Of a stretch of DNA of 64,000 bases, positions 35,926 to 46,936 are shown in pieces. A program made the translations under genes and the position numbers. Position 1 is the stretch's first letter. Every line of letters starts with the position of its first letter. The notes beneath the pieces were generated by a model, which was given only the letters and a program-made list of their open reading frames with translations, did no database searches and had not been told where the DNA came from. Source of the stretch: Lucinisca nassula (Eukaryota; Mollusca; Bivalvia; Lucinida; Lucinidae); NCBI GenBank assembly GCA_963580285.1, contig OY757019.1, positions 63,756,587 through 63,820,586 of the forward strand. The letters are read 5' to 3'.

Positions 35926-36720
35926 TTAGGAGCCCGGTTTTCCTCCGTTCGTTTGTCCGTTTGTCAAGGCGTCAACATTTGCGACCACCAATACCTCGTT
36001 CACCCTGAGGTTCAAGTTTATGTCTCAAGGACTATAAGAGCTTCATTAATGATACTTGGTACAAACTTGTATTTGTGAATGGCAACTTAAATGCAAGCAT
36101 CCCTATTTGACCTTGACCTACATTTTATGGTTCACTGACTTTGTAAAATATTGCGACCACCCTAGTGTTCACCCTAATGGTCAAGTTTATTTCTCAAGAA
36201 CTATAAGAGCTTCATTAATGATATTTGGAACAAACTTGAATCTTGGGATGGCAACTTAAATGCAACCATCCGTATTTGACCTTGACCCACATTTCATGGT
36301 CCACTGACTTTGTGAAATATTGCGACCACCCTAGCGTTCACCCTATTGGTCAAGTTTATTTCTCAAGAACTATAAGAGCTTCATTATGATACTTGGTACA
36401 AACTTGTATCTTGGTATGGCAACTTAAATGCAAGCATCCATATATGACCTTGACCTACATTTTATTGTTCACTGACTTTGTAAAATATTGCCACCACCCT
36501 AGCGTTGACCTAAATGGTCAAGTTAATTTCTCAAGAACTATAAGAGCTTCATTAATGATACTTGGTACAAACTTGTATCTGGAGATGGAAACTTAAATGC
36601 AAGCATCCATATTTGACCTTGACCTACATTTTATGGTTCACTGACTTTGTAAAATATTGCAACCACACTAGGGTTCACCCTAATGGTTAAGTTCATTTCT
36701 CAAGAGTTATTACAGCTTAA
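35926..36720. repeat. Family G array (169 bp)
   Basis: It opens with GGAGCCCGGTTTTCCTCC and GTTCGTTTGTCCGTTTGTC, then four units spaced 169 bp apart (ATTTGACCTTGAC at about 36105, 36274, 36443 and 36612). Confidence 0.75.
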
Positions 36721-37327
36721 TGGTAGGGTGACAATCTGGACCAAAAAAAAATGGGAACCCATACCCCCCTGTATAACAAGACAAGTCATATACCAAAATG
36801 TTCGTCAGTATCAGTAGTATCTGAAACTGTTGGCATAAATGATGGCGAGCTGAGAAATTCAAGATGGCGTCCAAGATGGCCGCCATTGCTGTAAATTCCA
36901 GTTTTTCGTAAAATATGAATACAAATACCACAAATCATCTTACAAACTTATTTTTATTTATTTTTCTACGGGATGTCTGTACTTAAAATGTTGCAGCATT
37001 CATCATGTCTAAACTGACATATCAACAGATTGCTGCTATATTTTGGTCTTACAGTCTTCTTACCGTTATTTGGGTAGCTACCATTTACATCGGGTTTTGA
37101 CAGGAATGAGGCAAACAGTCTCAAATCACAGACCCAACAAAAGTGTGGAAAGAATGTTTCTTCACACACGCCTGTGTCTACGAGAAAAAATATAGTAACT
37201 GGTGATTGATAGATACTTTCAAGCAGTAAAAGCAAGAACTTTACATTAGATACCTTAACGAAAATTGCCATGAGCTTCTTAAGAAGAATGCTACTGTTGT
37301 TGGTGCAGGTTGACCTGAGAACAAGGC
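36721..37327. other. Unclassified sequence
   Basis: No repeat family from this window is recognised. Open frames lack recognisable domains. Confidence 0.3.
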
Positions 37328-37543
37328 TCTGAAGTTTCCGCTGATGTTGTTCCTGTTCAGCATGAACATTATTCCAACTGTGAAGAAGCTGATAGTAGAA
37401 TGATTTGCAACTAGCAGTTGCAGGTTCTCTTGGGAGTTAACGCAGCCCTTATTGTCAGTTCTGATACCGATGTTTTCTTTCTACTTGTGCATCACTTTAA
37501 CCTACTTTATGCTGATGACAGGCAGAAAAGGTATTCATGCTGA
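37328..37543 (+). pseudogene. PIN-like domain protein fragment
   Basis: One frame reads HYSNCEEADSRMI, an in-frame TAG (37412-37414), then AALIVSSDTDVFFLLVHH before a TGA. An EAD motif followed about 25-30 residues later by a hydrophobic strand and DTDV is the acidic signature of PIN/FEN-like nuclease domains, common in uncharacterised repetitive gene families of molluscs and cnidarians (family knowledge). Only about 70 codons are present, so this is a fragment. The function of the source gene is unknown. Confidence 0.5.
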
Positions 37544-38050
37544 CTGCACCAGGTATATTCCAGTTCACATTGTTTTCAGGAAGCTAGAGCCGGATGAAAG
37601 GGTTATTGTGCTGTCTGTATTGCCTTATGGGTTGCTCTTCTTTACATAGTACAGGCAAGAAGAGTAGTATTCACAGTGAGGGTTCTGGAACAACCCCCCA
37701 CCCCACACTGGGGCCACCCACACCCCAGGTCGACCCCACCGAGTGGGGATGCCGAGGACAAATTTTTTTTTTCATCCCCGCAATACTATGGGGCCCACTT
37801 CCGGGTCGGCCCAACCGAGAGGGGATGCAATAGAATAAAATATTTGTTTGCCTGCCGTATCGCGGCGGAATCCCCTGGTGTAAAATGATTTACAACGCAA
37901 AAAAAAAACAAATGTAAGGATTAATAAAGAAACAGGGGTCTATCCTTAAAGGAAAGAATTTGCTCATTATTGTTATTGTAAAATCAATACATTCATTTTG
38001 TAGAGCAATGTAAACAAACCTTTACGGATATTTTATTTTTCTGTCTATCA
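37544..38050. other. Unclassified, with two GC-rich half-repeats
   Basis: 37690-37830 contains two related GC-rich segments (CCCACCGAGTGGGGATGC and CCAACCGAGAGGGGATGC). The rest is AT-rich. No gene is supported. Confidence 0.35.
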
Positions 38051-38307
38051 GTACTCGTGTGGCCAGTTTCAGCTCTGCGTGGAAGCTTTATGCAGCCGAT
38101 ATATTTCTTCAAGCCGGGATGGGTGGGGCTGTTTTTTTTTTTTTTTTTTTAGCTATCAAGCTGATAGACCGCTTAGACATTTGGCGACATGGCTTGAGAT
38201 GTCATTTCATCGGGTAAAAGTCCCATAAAATGGAAGCAACGTCTCCAAGATGACCTTTACAGTGTAGATGGGACGTTAAACCTCAAGTCAAACAAACAGT
38301 CTAAAAA
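38051..38307. mobile_element. Rearranged SINE-like repeat (inverted halves)
   Basis: 38051-38115 matches the head of the GACGTTAAACC family in minus orientation. After a 20+ T run, 38155-38307 matches its tail half in plus orientation, ending GGGACGTTAAACCTCAAG. The two halves point in opposite directions, so an inversion or two nested insertions occurred. Confidence 0.6.
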
Positions 38308-38510
38308 TGGTATATAAATACGTACCTTCATATGTATGTATGTGTTAATTATCCGAAAACATGACACTTTCATATTAAAATTCTAAATGCTGCATTAGAC
38401 AAAATCGATACACTGACTGTCCAATAAATAAACACGAATATGCTATCAATTTTCACTAGCAGAAATAATATTACTTCAGCCGACTAAATCTTTTCAATTT
38501 CGCAGTTTTT
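38308..38510. other. Unclassified AT-rich sequence
   Basis: No repeat or gene is recognised. It ends in the T5 preceding the next AGCTCACC element. Confidence 0.3.
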
Positions 38511-39705
38511 AGCTCACCTGGGCCGAAGGCTCCAGGGGAGCTTATAGTATAGTGGGTCGTCCGTCGTCCGTCCACACTTTTGAGCAGCTATATCTCTGTA
38601 TCCTGCAGGCTGATCTCAATCATTTCTCATCTGTAGCATGCCTCTGGTGGGGCATTGATTACATAAACTTTTTTTCGAAATCGCTCTAAAACGTTGGTTC
38701 CTATGGTAACCACAAGGTCCCATAGACTTACTATGGGAAAATGCTTGTCATCACCGTAGCGCCTTCAGTTTTGATCGGATCTTTCTGAAACTTATATGTA
38801 AGGTGACTGGGGATAAAAACTCGAATGAGTTCGAAAACCGGCCAAGTCGGCCCAATTATCATAGAGTTACGTCCCTTTGATTGCTGAAAATGCCCATTTT
38901 CGACCTTGTCATCACGGTAGCCCCTTCAGTTTTGATCGGATCTTTCTGAAACTTATATGTAATGTGGCTGGGCATAAAACCTCGGATGAGTTCGAAAACC
39001 GGCCAAGTCCGCCGATTTATCATAGAGTTACGTCTCTTTGATTGCTGAAAATGCTGATTTTCGACCTTGTCATTACCGTAGCCCCTTCAGTTTTGATCGG
39101 ATCTTTCTGAAACTTATATGTAAGGTGGCTGGGGATAAAATCTCGGATGAGTTCGAAAACTGACCAAGTCGGCCCAATTGTCGTAGAGTAACGTCCCTTT
39201 GATTGCTGAAAATGCTGATTTTTGACATTGTCATCACTGTAGCCCTTTCAGATTTGATCGAATCTTTCTGAAACTTATATGTAAAGTGGCTGAGGATTAA
39301 ATCTCGGATGAGTTCGAAAACCAGCTAAGTTGGTCCATTTATCACAGAGTAATGTCCCTTTGATTGCTGAAAATGCTGATTTTGACCTTGTCATCACCGT
39401 AGCCCTTTCAGTTTTGATCGGATCTTTCTGAAACTTATATGTAAGGTGGGAGGGGATAAAACCTCGGATGAGTTCGCATACCAGCAAAGGTGGCCTATTT
39501 ATCATAGAGTAAGGTCCCTTTGATTGCTGAAAATGTTGATTTTTGACCTTGTCATCACTGTAGCCCCTTCAGTTTTGATCGGATCTTTCTGAAACTTATA
39601 TGTAAGGTGGGAGGGGATAAAACCTCGGATGAGTTCGAAAACCGGCCAAGTTGCCCCATTTACTATATAGTTATGTCCCTTTGATGGCTGAAAATGTCAA
39701 TTTTT
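38511..39705 (+). mobile_element. Helentron-like element, family K core, no 3' end
   Basis: 5' stem-loop AGCTCACCTGGGCCGAAGGC then TCCAGGGGAGC, then about seven ~155-bp family K units. A second copy of the same 5' end follows at 39706 without an intervening CTTGT terminus, so the two copies are joined head to tail. Confidence 0.65.
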
Positions 39706-40901
39706 AGCTCACCTGGGCCGAAGGCTCCAGGGGAGCTTATAGTATAGTGGGTCCTCCGTCGTCCGTCCACACTTTTGAGCAGCTATATCTCTGTATCCTG
39801 CAGGCTGATCTCAATCATTTCTCACCTGTAGTATGCCTCTGTTGGGACATTGATGACATAAACTTTTTTTTGAAATCGCTCTAAAACTTTGGTTCCTATG
39901 GCAACCACAAGGTCCCATAGACTTACTATTGGAAAATGCTTGTCATCACCGTAGCGCCTTCAGTTTTGATCGGATCTTTCTGAAACTTATATGTAAGGTG
40001 ACTGGGGATAAAAACTCGGATGAGTTCGAAAACCGGCCAAGTCGGCCCATTTATCATAGAGTTACGTCCCTTTGATTGCTGAAAATGCCCATTTTCGACC
40101 TTGTCATCACCGTAGCCCCTTCAGTTTTTATCGGATCTTTTTGAAACTTATATGTTATGTGGCTGCGGATTAAACCTCGGATGAGTTCGAAAACCGGCCT
40201 AGTCCGCTGGTTTATCATAGAGTTACGTCCCTTTGATTGCTGAAAATGCCGATTTTTTACCTTGTCATCACCGTAGCCCTTTCAGTTTTGATCGACTTTT
40301 TCTGAAACTTATATGTAAAGTGGCTGGGGATAAAATCTTGGATGAGTTCGAAAACCGACCAAGTCGGCCCTTTTATCGTAGAGTAACGTCCCTTTGATTG
40401 CTGAAAATGCTGATTTTTGACCTTGTCATCACTGTAGCCCTTTCAGTTTTGATCGACTTTTTCTGAAACTTATATGTAAAGTGGCTGGGGATAAAATCTT
40501 GGATGAGTTCGAAAACCAGCCAAGTTGGTCCATTTATCACAGAGTAACGTCCCTTTGATTGCTGAAAATGCCGATTTGTGATCTTGTCATCACCGTAGCC
40601 CTTTGAGTTTTGATCGGATCTTTCTGAAACTTATATGCAAGGTGGCTGGGGATAAAGCCTCGGATGAGTTCGCATACCGGCAAAGGTGGCCTATTTATCA
40701 TAGAGTTAGGTCCCTTTGATTGCTGAAAATGTTGATTTTTGACCTTGTCAACACTGTAGCCCCTTCAGTTTTGATCGGATCTTTCTGAAACTTATATGTA
40801 AGGTGGCTGGGGATAAAACCTCGGATGCGTTCGAAAACCGGCCAAGTTGCCCCATTAACTATATAGTTATGTCCCTTTGATGGCTGAAAATGTCGATATT
40901 T
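39706..40901 (+). mobile_element. Second family K element body
   Basis: Near-duplicate of 38511-39705 including the 5' hairpin and leader, about 1195 bp downstream. It ends at GATATTT where a different 5' hairpin begins. Confidence 0.65.
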
Positions 40902-41460
40902 ATCCCCCGACCGAACAGGTTCGGGGGATATAGCGATCAGCCTGGCGTCCGTCCGTCTGTCCGTCCGTAGACGCAACCTTGTGATGGCCCTAACTCCTAT
41001 ACCCTTTGAGATTCATTGATGGTTCTTGGCACAATTGTTCACAAGGCTGAGACGGCGTGTCATGCGCAAGAACCAGAACTCTGGATTGCATACTTTTTGA
41101 GTTATCTCCCCTTTTTATAAAATAGAATGACTACTTTGTGATGGCCATAACTCCAATACCCTTTGAGGTATGTTGCTGGTACCTGGCACAGATGTTCACA
41201 AGGCTGAGACGGCGTGTCATGCACAAGAACCACAACTCTGGTTGTCATGGTTTTTGAGTTATCTCCCCTTCCAATAAAATTGAGTGACTACCTTGTGATG
41301 CCATAACTCCAATACCCTTTAAGATATATTGATGATACCTGACACAGTTGTTCACAAGGCCGAGACCGCGTGTCATGCACAAGAACCACAACTCTGGGTG
41401 CCATCGTTTTTGAGTTATCTCCCCTGAAAATATAACCTTGTGATGGCCATAACTCCAAAA
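40902..41460 (+). mobile_element. Element start (CCCCCGAACC hairpin) with family H core
   Basis: The hairpin ATCCCCCGACC...GGTTCGGGGGAT spans 40902-40929. GTCCGTCCGTCTGTCCGTCC follows, then about three family H units (TGTCATGCGCAAGAACCA). The core passes into family E repeats at 41461. Confidence 0.6.
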
Positions 41461-42748
41461 CCTTACAGATCCCCACCCCTAAACCATATATATTATTGTT
41501 CCTTATGATAAGACACATTCATTGACACCAACCTGGGGGCCCCCTGATGCGCTGGGGCCTTGTCCCACCCCCTCCACTTCATAGAAGGCCCAATATCTTG
41601 GAAACCCCACCCCTAAACCATATATATTCTTGTTCCTTATGATAAGACATTTTCAGTTACACTAACCTGGGGGCCCTGGGATGCGCCGGGGCCATGCCCC
41701 ACCCCCTCCACAACATAAAAGGCCATATATCTCAGAAAATGTTTAGACCCCCCACCCCTAAACCATATATATTTTTGTTCTTTATGATAAGATGCATCCA
41801 TTGACACCAACCTATGGGCCCCCGGGATGTGCCGGGGCCTTGCCCCGCCCCTTCCACTTCATAAAAGGCCCAATATCTCGGAAACCTTACAGATCCCCAC
41901 CCCTAAACCATATATATTATTGTTCCTTACGATAAGACACATTCAATGACACCAGCCTGGAGGCCCCCTGGGATGGGTCAGGGCCCTGCCCCCCCCCCCC
42001 CCTCCATTTCATAAAAGGCCATATATCTGAGAAACCATTCAGATCCCCACCCGAAAACCATATATATTCTTGTTTCTTATAAGACACATTCAGTTACACC
42101 AACCTGGGGGTCCTCTGGGATGTACCCGGGCCATGTCCTACCCGCTCCACTCCATAAAAGGCCCCAAATTCTCAGAAACCGTTCAGATCCCAACCCCTTA
42201 TCCATATATATTCTTGTTCTTTATGATAAGATGCATTCAGTGAGTCCAACCTAGGGGTCTTCAGGGGTGTGCTGGGGCCATGCCCCACCCTGCCACTTCA
42301 TAAAAGGCGATAAATCTCAGAAACCTATCAGATTCCCACCCCTAAACCATATACATGTATACATTCTTGTTTTTTATGATAAAACGCATTCAGAGACACC
42401 AACCTGGGGGTCTCTTGGGATGTGCCCGGGCCATTCCCCATCTCCTCCACTTCATCAAAGGCCCAATATCTCAGAAACCGTTAAGATCCCCGCCCCCCAC
42501 CCATAAACCATATATTTTCTTGTTCCTTATGATAAAATGCATTCAATTGTATCAAATTGGGCTCTGTTGGGTCATCTCCCACCCCTCCACTTCATAAAAG
42601 GCCTAATATTTCAGATACAGAGTCCTCATGAAATGGGGGTTCATTTGGGAGACTTTATAATCAATAAAGTAAAACCATACATGGCTGCCAGTGGGCAGTG
42701 CCTGCCTGAGCTCTGGTGAGCATCGTGGCACATGAGCCTCTTGTTTCG
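41461..42748. repeat. Family E array with 3' terminus
   Basis: About eight ~150-bp units, a poly(C) run of 14-15 near 41988, and the terminus ATACATGGCTGCCAGTGGGC...GAGCCTCTTGT. Confidence 0.75.
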
Positions 42749-43975
42749 TTATCTCCCCTGACACTATAATCTTGTGATGGCCGTAACTGCAATACTTTTG
42801 TGATATATTGCTGGTTTAATTCTGGTGCACTTTCTATTGATGAACAATCTTCTGAAGGCCATATTGGCTTTTGGTCGGGGAATTTGCCATCTCTTCCGAT
42901 GGCTATTTTTTACCTTGTCATCACCGTAGCCCCTTCAGTTTTGATCGAATCTTTCTGAAACCTATATGTAAGGTGACTGGAGATAAAACCTAGGATGAGT
43001 TTGAATACCGGCCAAGTTGGCCCATTTATCATTGATTTACGTCCCTTTGATTGCTGAAAATGCCGATTTTTGACCTTGTCATCACCATAGCCCCTTCAGT
43101 TTTGATCGGATCTTTCTTAAACTTATATGTAAGGTGGCTGGGGATAAAATCTTGGATGAGTTCGAAAACAGGCCAAGTCAGCCCATTTATCGTAGAGTTA
43201 TGTCCCTTTGATGGCTGAAAATGTTGATTTTTGACCTTGTCATTACCGTAGCCCCTTCAGTTTTGATCGGATTTTTCTGAAACTTATATGTAAGGTGGCT
43301 GGGGATGAAACCTCGGATGAGTTTGAAAACTGGCCAAGTCGGCTCATTTATTATAGAGTAACATCCCTTTGATTGCTAAAAATGCCAAATTTTGACCTTG
43401 TCATCACTGTAGCCCCTTCAGTTTTGATCGGATCTTTCTGAAACTTATATGTGAGGTGGCTGGGAATAAAATCTTGGATGAGTTTGAATACTGGCCAAGT
43501 CTGATCGGATCTTTCTGAAACTTACATGTAAGGTGGCTGGGAATAAAACCTCAGGTGAGTTCGAATACCGGCCAAGTCGGCACATTTATCATAGAGTGAC
43601 GTGCCTTTGATTGCTGAAAATGCCTATTTTCGACATTGTCATCACTGCTGCCCCTTTAGTTTTGAACGGATCTTCATGAAACTTACAAACAAGGAAGTCA
43701 GGCAGAAAGCTTGGAGGAGTTTGAAATCTCTTGTTTTTGAACTTGTCATCACCATAGCCACTTCAGTTTAGATCGGATCTTCTTAGCAAGACAGGAATAA
43801 AAGCTTGAATGAGTTTGAAAACCGGTGAGGTCAGCCTGTTTATCATAGAGTTACATTCTACTTGATTTTCAGAAAATGCTTACCCTGTCATCACCATGTC
43901 CTCCCATAAAGCCTTCAGTAAAGGTTTGCACTTCCTTAAACTTTGAATCTGTTAGCTCACCTTTAATTATTGGTA
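42749..43975. repeat. Family H remnant then family K array
   Basis: About 150 bp of family H-like sequence, then about six family K units (42905-43870) degrading towards the right. A possible GTTAGCTCACC remnant lies near 43960. Confidence 0.65.
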
Positions 43976-44011
43976 TACGTATGAAAGTTTTTTGCTAACA
44001 GACTCAGTTTT

Positions 44012-44107
44012 TCATTCTCCAGACTTTCGGATGAGTCTTTAAACCGAGGTCCCGTCTCCGTATGACCTTAGCTGTTGGTGGGACGTAAAACTTAAACTCA
44101 CTCAGTT
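44012..44107 (+). mobile_element. 5'-truncated SINE (tail of the 60010-60172 family)
   Basis: CCAGACTTTCGGATGAGTCT to GGTGGGACGTAAAAC matches the non-tRNA part of the SINE at 60.0 kb. Confidence 0.7.
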
Positions 44108-44577
44108 TTTCATAGATAAAAGAGAAAATTATCATCAATTTATTTTATGTATTACGCAATTCTTAAATCAAAGCTTATCATTGTTAAAACGTCATTTCGT
44201 TAATCATCCATTGTTGGGACAACCCGTAAGCTCTAGCGCTAAATTCTCTCTCTGCCCACCCCCTCCCCCTAGCTTCCTCTAGTAAGTTATCTAACAACTT
44301 TCGAATAAAATCCGCCCCAGTTTAGAAACTGAATGTAGGGGAATGCCAAACACCTGAGGGATCTGGTACGAAAAAAATGCATATGAAACAAAAAAAAAAT
44401 ACCAAGCTCCTGAAGGGGTGTTTTGCTGTTTTTTTTGCATGGGTTCGAATCTCCGGAGAGACTACTTTTTTTTTTAGTCGGAAACAATGACTAAAACCCC
44501 ACTTCTTAAAGAGTTGGTCTGTGCATTGTCTAGGCGAGTTTGTAGGCCACAAGGCCAGTCACTGTCATCCCAAGGAT
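44108..44577. other. Unclassified sequence left of the ribozyme array
   Basis: AT-rich with several homopolymer runs. No repeat of the window and no gene is recognised. Confidence 0.35.
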
Positions 44578-44641
44578 AATAAATAAAAAATCAAAAATGA
44601 GTTCCTTTAAGAGCAATGAAAACATTCATAAGAAAGAAGAT

Positions 44642-44687
44642 GGGTCATACTACGTAGTTTCGGCTAATAAAGCCTCATCAGTGAATC
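44642..44687 (-). ncRNA. Hammerhead ribozyme copy 1 (weakened stem I)
   Basis: Core CTGATGA, stem II and GAA are intact, but GTGAATC replaces GTGACCC, so stem I falls from 6 to about 3 base pairs. Cleavage would fall between 44648 and 44647. Probably less active than the other copies. Confidence 0.65.
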
Positions 44688-45025
44688 TGTAATGATCCGG
44701 CAAGGAAAGCCAGAGGAAACATACTGCAATTTTGCGAACTTCGAATAGGCAGTCGATTCAAAGACTGAAATAAATCAAAATGGGGTCCAAATAATTTAAA
44801 ACCTGTCTAGAATATGGGTCTAAACCAATATTTTATCTCTGATTTCTCAGAATATTCACGCTGATCTCAAAGGACCAAAAGTAAAATATAAACTGCACTA
44901 TGGTTGATGTACGGGGAGGCGTTTTACGGCCGCCACACGGCACAACACCAGCTGCAGTGAAGGCAAATAAAAAATCAAAAATGAGTTCCTTTAAGAGCAA
45001 TGAAAACATTCATAAGAAAGAAGAT

Positions 45026-45071
45026 GGGTCATACTACGTAGTTTCGGCTAATAAAGCCTCATCAGTGACCC
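45026..45071 (-). ncRNA. Hammerhead ribozyme copy 2
   Basis: Complete type I motif on the minus strand: stem I GGGTCA/TGACCC, CTGATGA, stem II GGCT-loop-AGCC, GAA, stem III ACTA/TAGT with 2-nt loop, site TA. Predicted cut between 45032 and 45031. Confidence 0.85.
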
Positions 45072-45409
45072 TGTAATGATCCGGCAAGGAAAGCCAGAGG
45101 AAACATACTGCAATTTTGCGAATTTCGAATAGGCAGTCGATTCAAAGACTGAAATAAATCAAAATGGGGTCCAAATAATTAAAAACCTGTCTAGAATATG
45201 AGTTTAAACCAATAATTTATTTCTGATTTCTCAGAATATTCACCCTGATCTCAAAGGACCAAAAGTAAAATATAAACTGCACTATGGTTGATGTACGGGG
45301 AGACGTTTTACGGCCGCCACACGGCACAACACCAGCTGCAGTGAAGGCAAATAAAAAATCAAAAATGAGTTCCTTTAAGAGCAATGAAAACATTCATAAG
45401 AAAGAAGAC

Positions 45410-45455
45410 GGGTCATACTACGTAGTTTCGGCTAATAAAGCCTCATCAGTGACCC
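45410..45455 (-). ncRNA. Hammerhead ribozyme copy 3
   Basis: Identical to copy 2 over the 46-nt motif. Predicted cut between 45416 and 45415, giving a 384-nt product with copy 2. Confidence 0.85.
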
Positions 45456-45792
45456 TGTAATGATCCGGCAAGGAAAGCCAGAGGAAACATACTGCAATTT
45501 TGCGAATTTCGAATAGGCAGTCGATTCAAAGACTGAAATAAATCAAAATGGGGTCCAAATAATTAAAAACCTGTCTAGAATATGAGTCTAAACCAATAAT
45601 TTATTTCTGATTTCTCAGAATATACACGCTGATCTCAAAGGACCAAAAGTAAAATATAAACTGCACTATGGTTGATGTACGGGGAGACGTTTTACGGCCG
45701 CCACACGGCACAACACCAGCTGCAGTGAAGGCAAATAAAAATCAAAAATGAGTTCCTTTAAGAGCAATGAAAACATTCATAAGAAAGAAGAT

Positions 45793-45838
45793 GGGTCATA
45801 CTACGTAGTTTCGGCTAATAAAGCCTCATCAGTGACCC
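45793..45838 (-). ncRNA. Hammerhead ribozyme copy 4
   Basis: Identical to copy 2 over the motif. Predicted cut between 45799 and 45798, giving a 383-nt product with copy 3. Confidence 0.85.
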
Positions 45839-46176
45839 TGTAATGATCCGGCAAGGAAAGCCAGAGTAAACATACTGCAATTTTGCGAATTTCGAATAGG
45901 CAGTCGATTCAAAGACTGAAATAAATCAAAATGGGGTCCAAATAATTAAAAACCTGTCTAGAATATGAGTCTAAACCAATAATTTATTTCTGATTTCTCA
46001 GAATATTCACGCTGATCTCAAAGGACCAAAAGTAAAATATAAACTGCACTATGGTTGATGTACGGGGAGACGTTTTACGGCCGCCACACGGCACAACACC
46101 AGCTGCAGTGAAGGCAAATAAAAAATCAAAAATGAGTTCCTTTAAGAGCAATGAAAACATTCATAAGAAAGAAGAT

Positions 46177-46222
46177 GGGTCATACTACGTAGTTTCGGCT
46201 AATAAAGCCTCATCAGTGACCC
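46177..46222 (-). ncRNA. Hammerhead ribozyme copy 5, at the Polinton junction
   Basis: Complete motif. The array ends about four bases beyond its stem I, where Polinton sequence starts. Predicted cut between 46183 and 46182. Confidence 0.85.
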
Positions 46223-46226
46223 TGTA

Positions 46227-46575
46227 AAGGCAATTTTGCATTCTTTCTGCTCCTCATTCGGTTGGTAAAAGTCTGAGAGCTGGGGTTCGGGCCCCAGGTC
46301 TGCAAGGCTGACATTTTTCACGGTGACCTGCGCATACAGGCGCGTCGCGTCATCGACGTCTCGCGGCGGAGTTCCTCAGTGATGAAATCAATACACTCGG
46401 TCCGTTTTCGAGACCATTCTGCCTGTGCAGCCTGTAATTGTTTGACCGCTTTATCGTGACGCTTGCGCTCTTCGTCGAAGCCAGAGCTCTTCAAACTGGA
46501 GAACAAGTAGTTCGATCCCGAGAACACAAGAGCGCTCACCAGACCACCGCCAACGAGCATAGCAATACTTGCCAT
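46227..46575 (-). pseudogene. Polinton membrane/coiled-coil protein, truncated
   Basis: The start is taken at 46575 (residues MASIAMLVGG), because codons upstream of it belong to the MITE at 46588-46936. A hydrophobic N-terminal segment of about 20 residues (ASIAMLVGGGLVSALVFSGS) is followed by a charged helix (ERKRHDKAVKQLQAAQAEW). Near 46355 the frame shifts by one base. The other frame continues with an acidic tail (LADLGPEPQLSDFYQ) until the element breaks off at 46227, so the C-terminus is lost. Function unknown; a small membrane-anchored structural protein is a reasonable inference from its place next to the capsid genes. Confidence 0.65.
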
Positions 46576-46587
46576 TACTTCATGATA

Positions 46588-46936
46588 CAGTAGAACTTTG
46601 ATTGCTCGAACACCGATGGCTCGTTTACCATGGCTGAGTCGAACCCGTTCTTGAGTCCCTATGGAATTTCTATACATAAGGAATAGGGAGGGTAAAATTG
46701 AGGATATTTTCGTCTTCTATCTCGCAAATGTATGCTGTGTGTACTCATTAGAATCGCCTCGATGAGGCGATTCTAATGAGTACAAACAGCAAACATTGTT
46801 CATTATAGAACACCGAAAATATGTCCTAAAGTATGTCGTTATGCCTCCTGGCAGTAACCCTCAGTGGCTCGAACTACCCCTGTCTCGAACAGGTTTTCAT
46901 GGTCCCAAAGGTGTTCGAGCCATTGAAGTTAGACTG
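46588..46936. mobile_element. Pogo-type MITE inserted in the Polinton (349 bp)
   Basis: The ends read CAGTAGAACTTTGATTGCTC and, on the other strand, CAGTCTAACTTCAATGGCTC, giving terminal inverted repeats of about 27 bp. TA dinucleotides flank it at 46586-46587 and 46937-46938. GCTCGAACACC and GGCTCGAAC motifs recur inside, typical of an abundant pogo-like MITE of molluscs (family knowledge). It separates two Polinton genes that were contiguous, and it supplies the stop codon now used by the upstream one. Confidence 0.85.
46741..46783. repeat. Perfect 20-bp palindrome with 3-nt loop
   Basis: GTACTCATTAGAATCGCCTC, then GAT, then its exact reverse complement. It lies near the centre of the MITE and would form a strong hairpin in RNA or extruded DNA. 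Confidence 0.95.

Larger units (their letters stand above)
44578..46226 (-). mobile_element. Retrozyme-like 384-bp tandem array
   Basis: Four full units and a partial fifth, with unit starts (ATGAGTTCC) at 44597, 44981, 45365, 45748 and 46132, a period of 383-384 bp. Units are nearly identical, apart from slightly more differences in the first. Every unit carries a hammerhead ribozyme on the minus strand. Tandem units of a few hundred bp with a type I hammerhead are the defining layout of animal retrozymes, reported from bivalves and other metazoans. No protein is encoded, so reverse transcription would depend on other elements. It could instead be a satellite derived from a Penelope-like element. 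Confidence 0.8.

Noticed and set aside
1..44577. Many open frames of 60-130 codons on both strands across the repeat arrays
   Set aside because: They recur with the repeat period, carry no domains, and simply reflect repeat units whose length and composition leave frames open.
44578..46226. Plain satellite DNA without function
   Set aside because: The complete hammerhead core in copies 2-5, and the dispersed inverted copy at 7.7 kb, fit a retrozyme better than a passive satellite, though a satellite derived from a Penelope-like element is not excluded.
46576..46677. N-terminal 34 residues before MASIAML as part of the Polinton protein
   Set aside because: Nearly all of these codons come from the MITE end inserted just upstream of the real ATG.
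46741..46783. Rho-independent-style terminator for Polinton genes
   Set aside because: The hairpin has no T-run, the host is a eukaryote, and it belongs to the inserted MITE.
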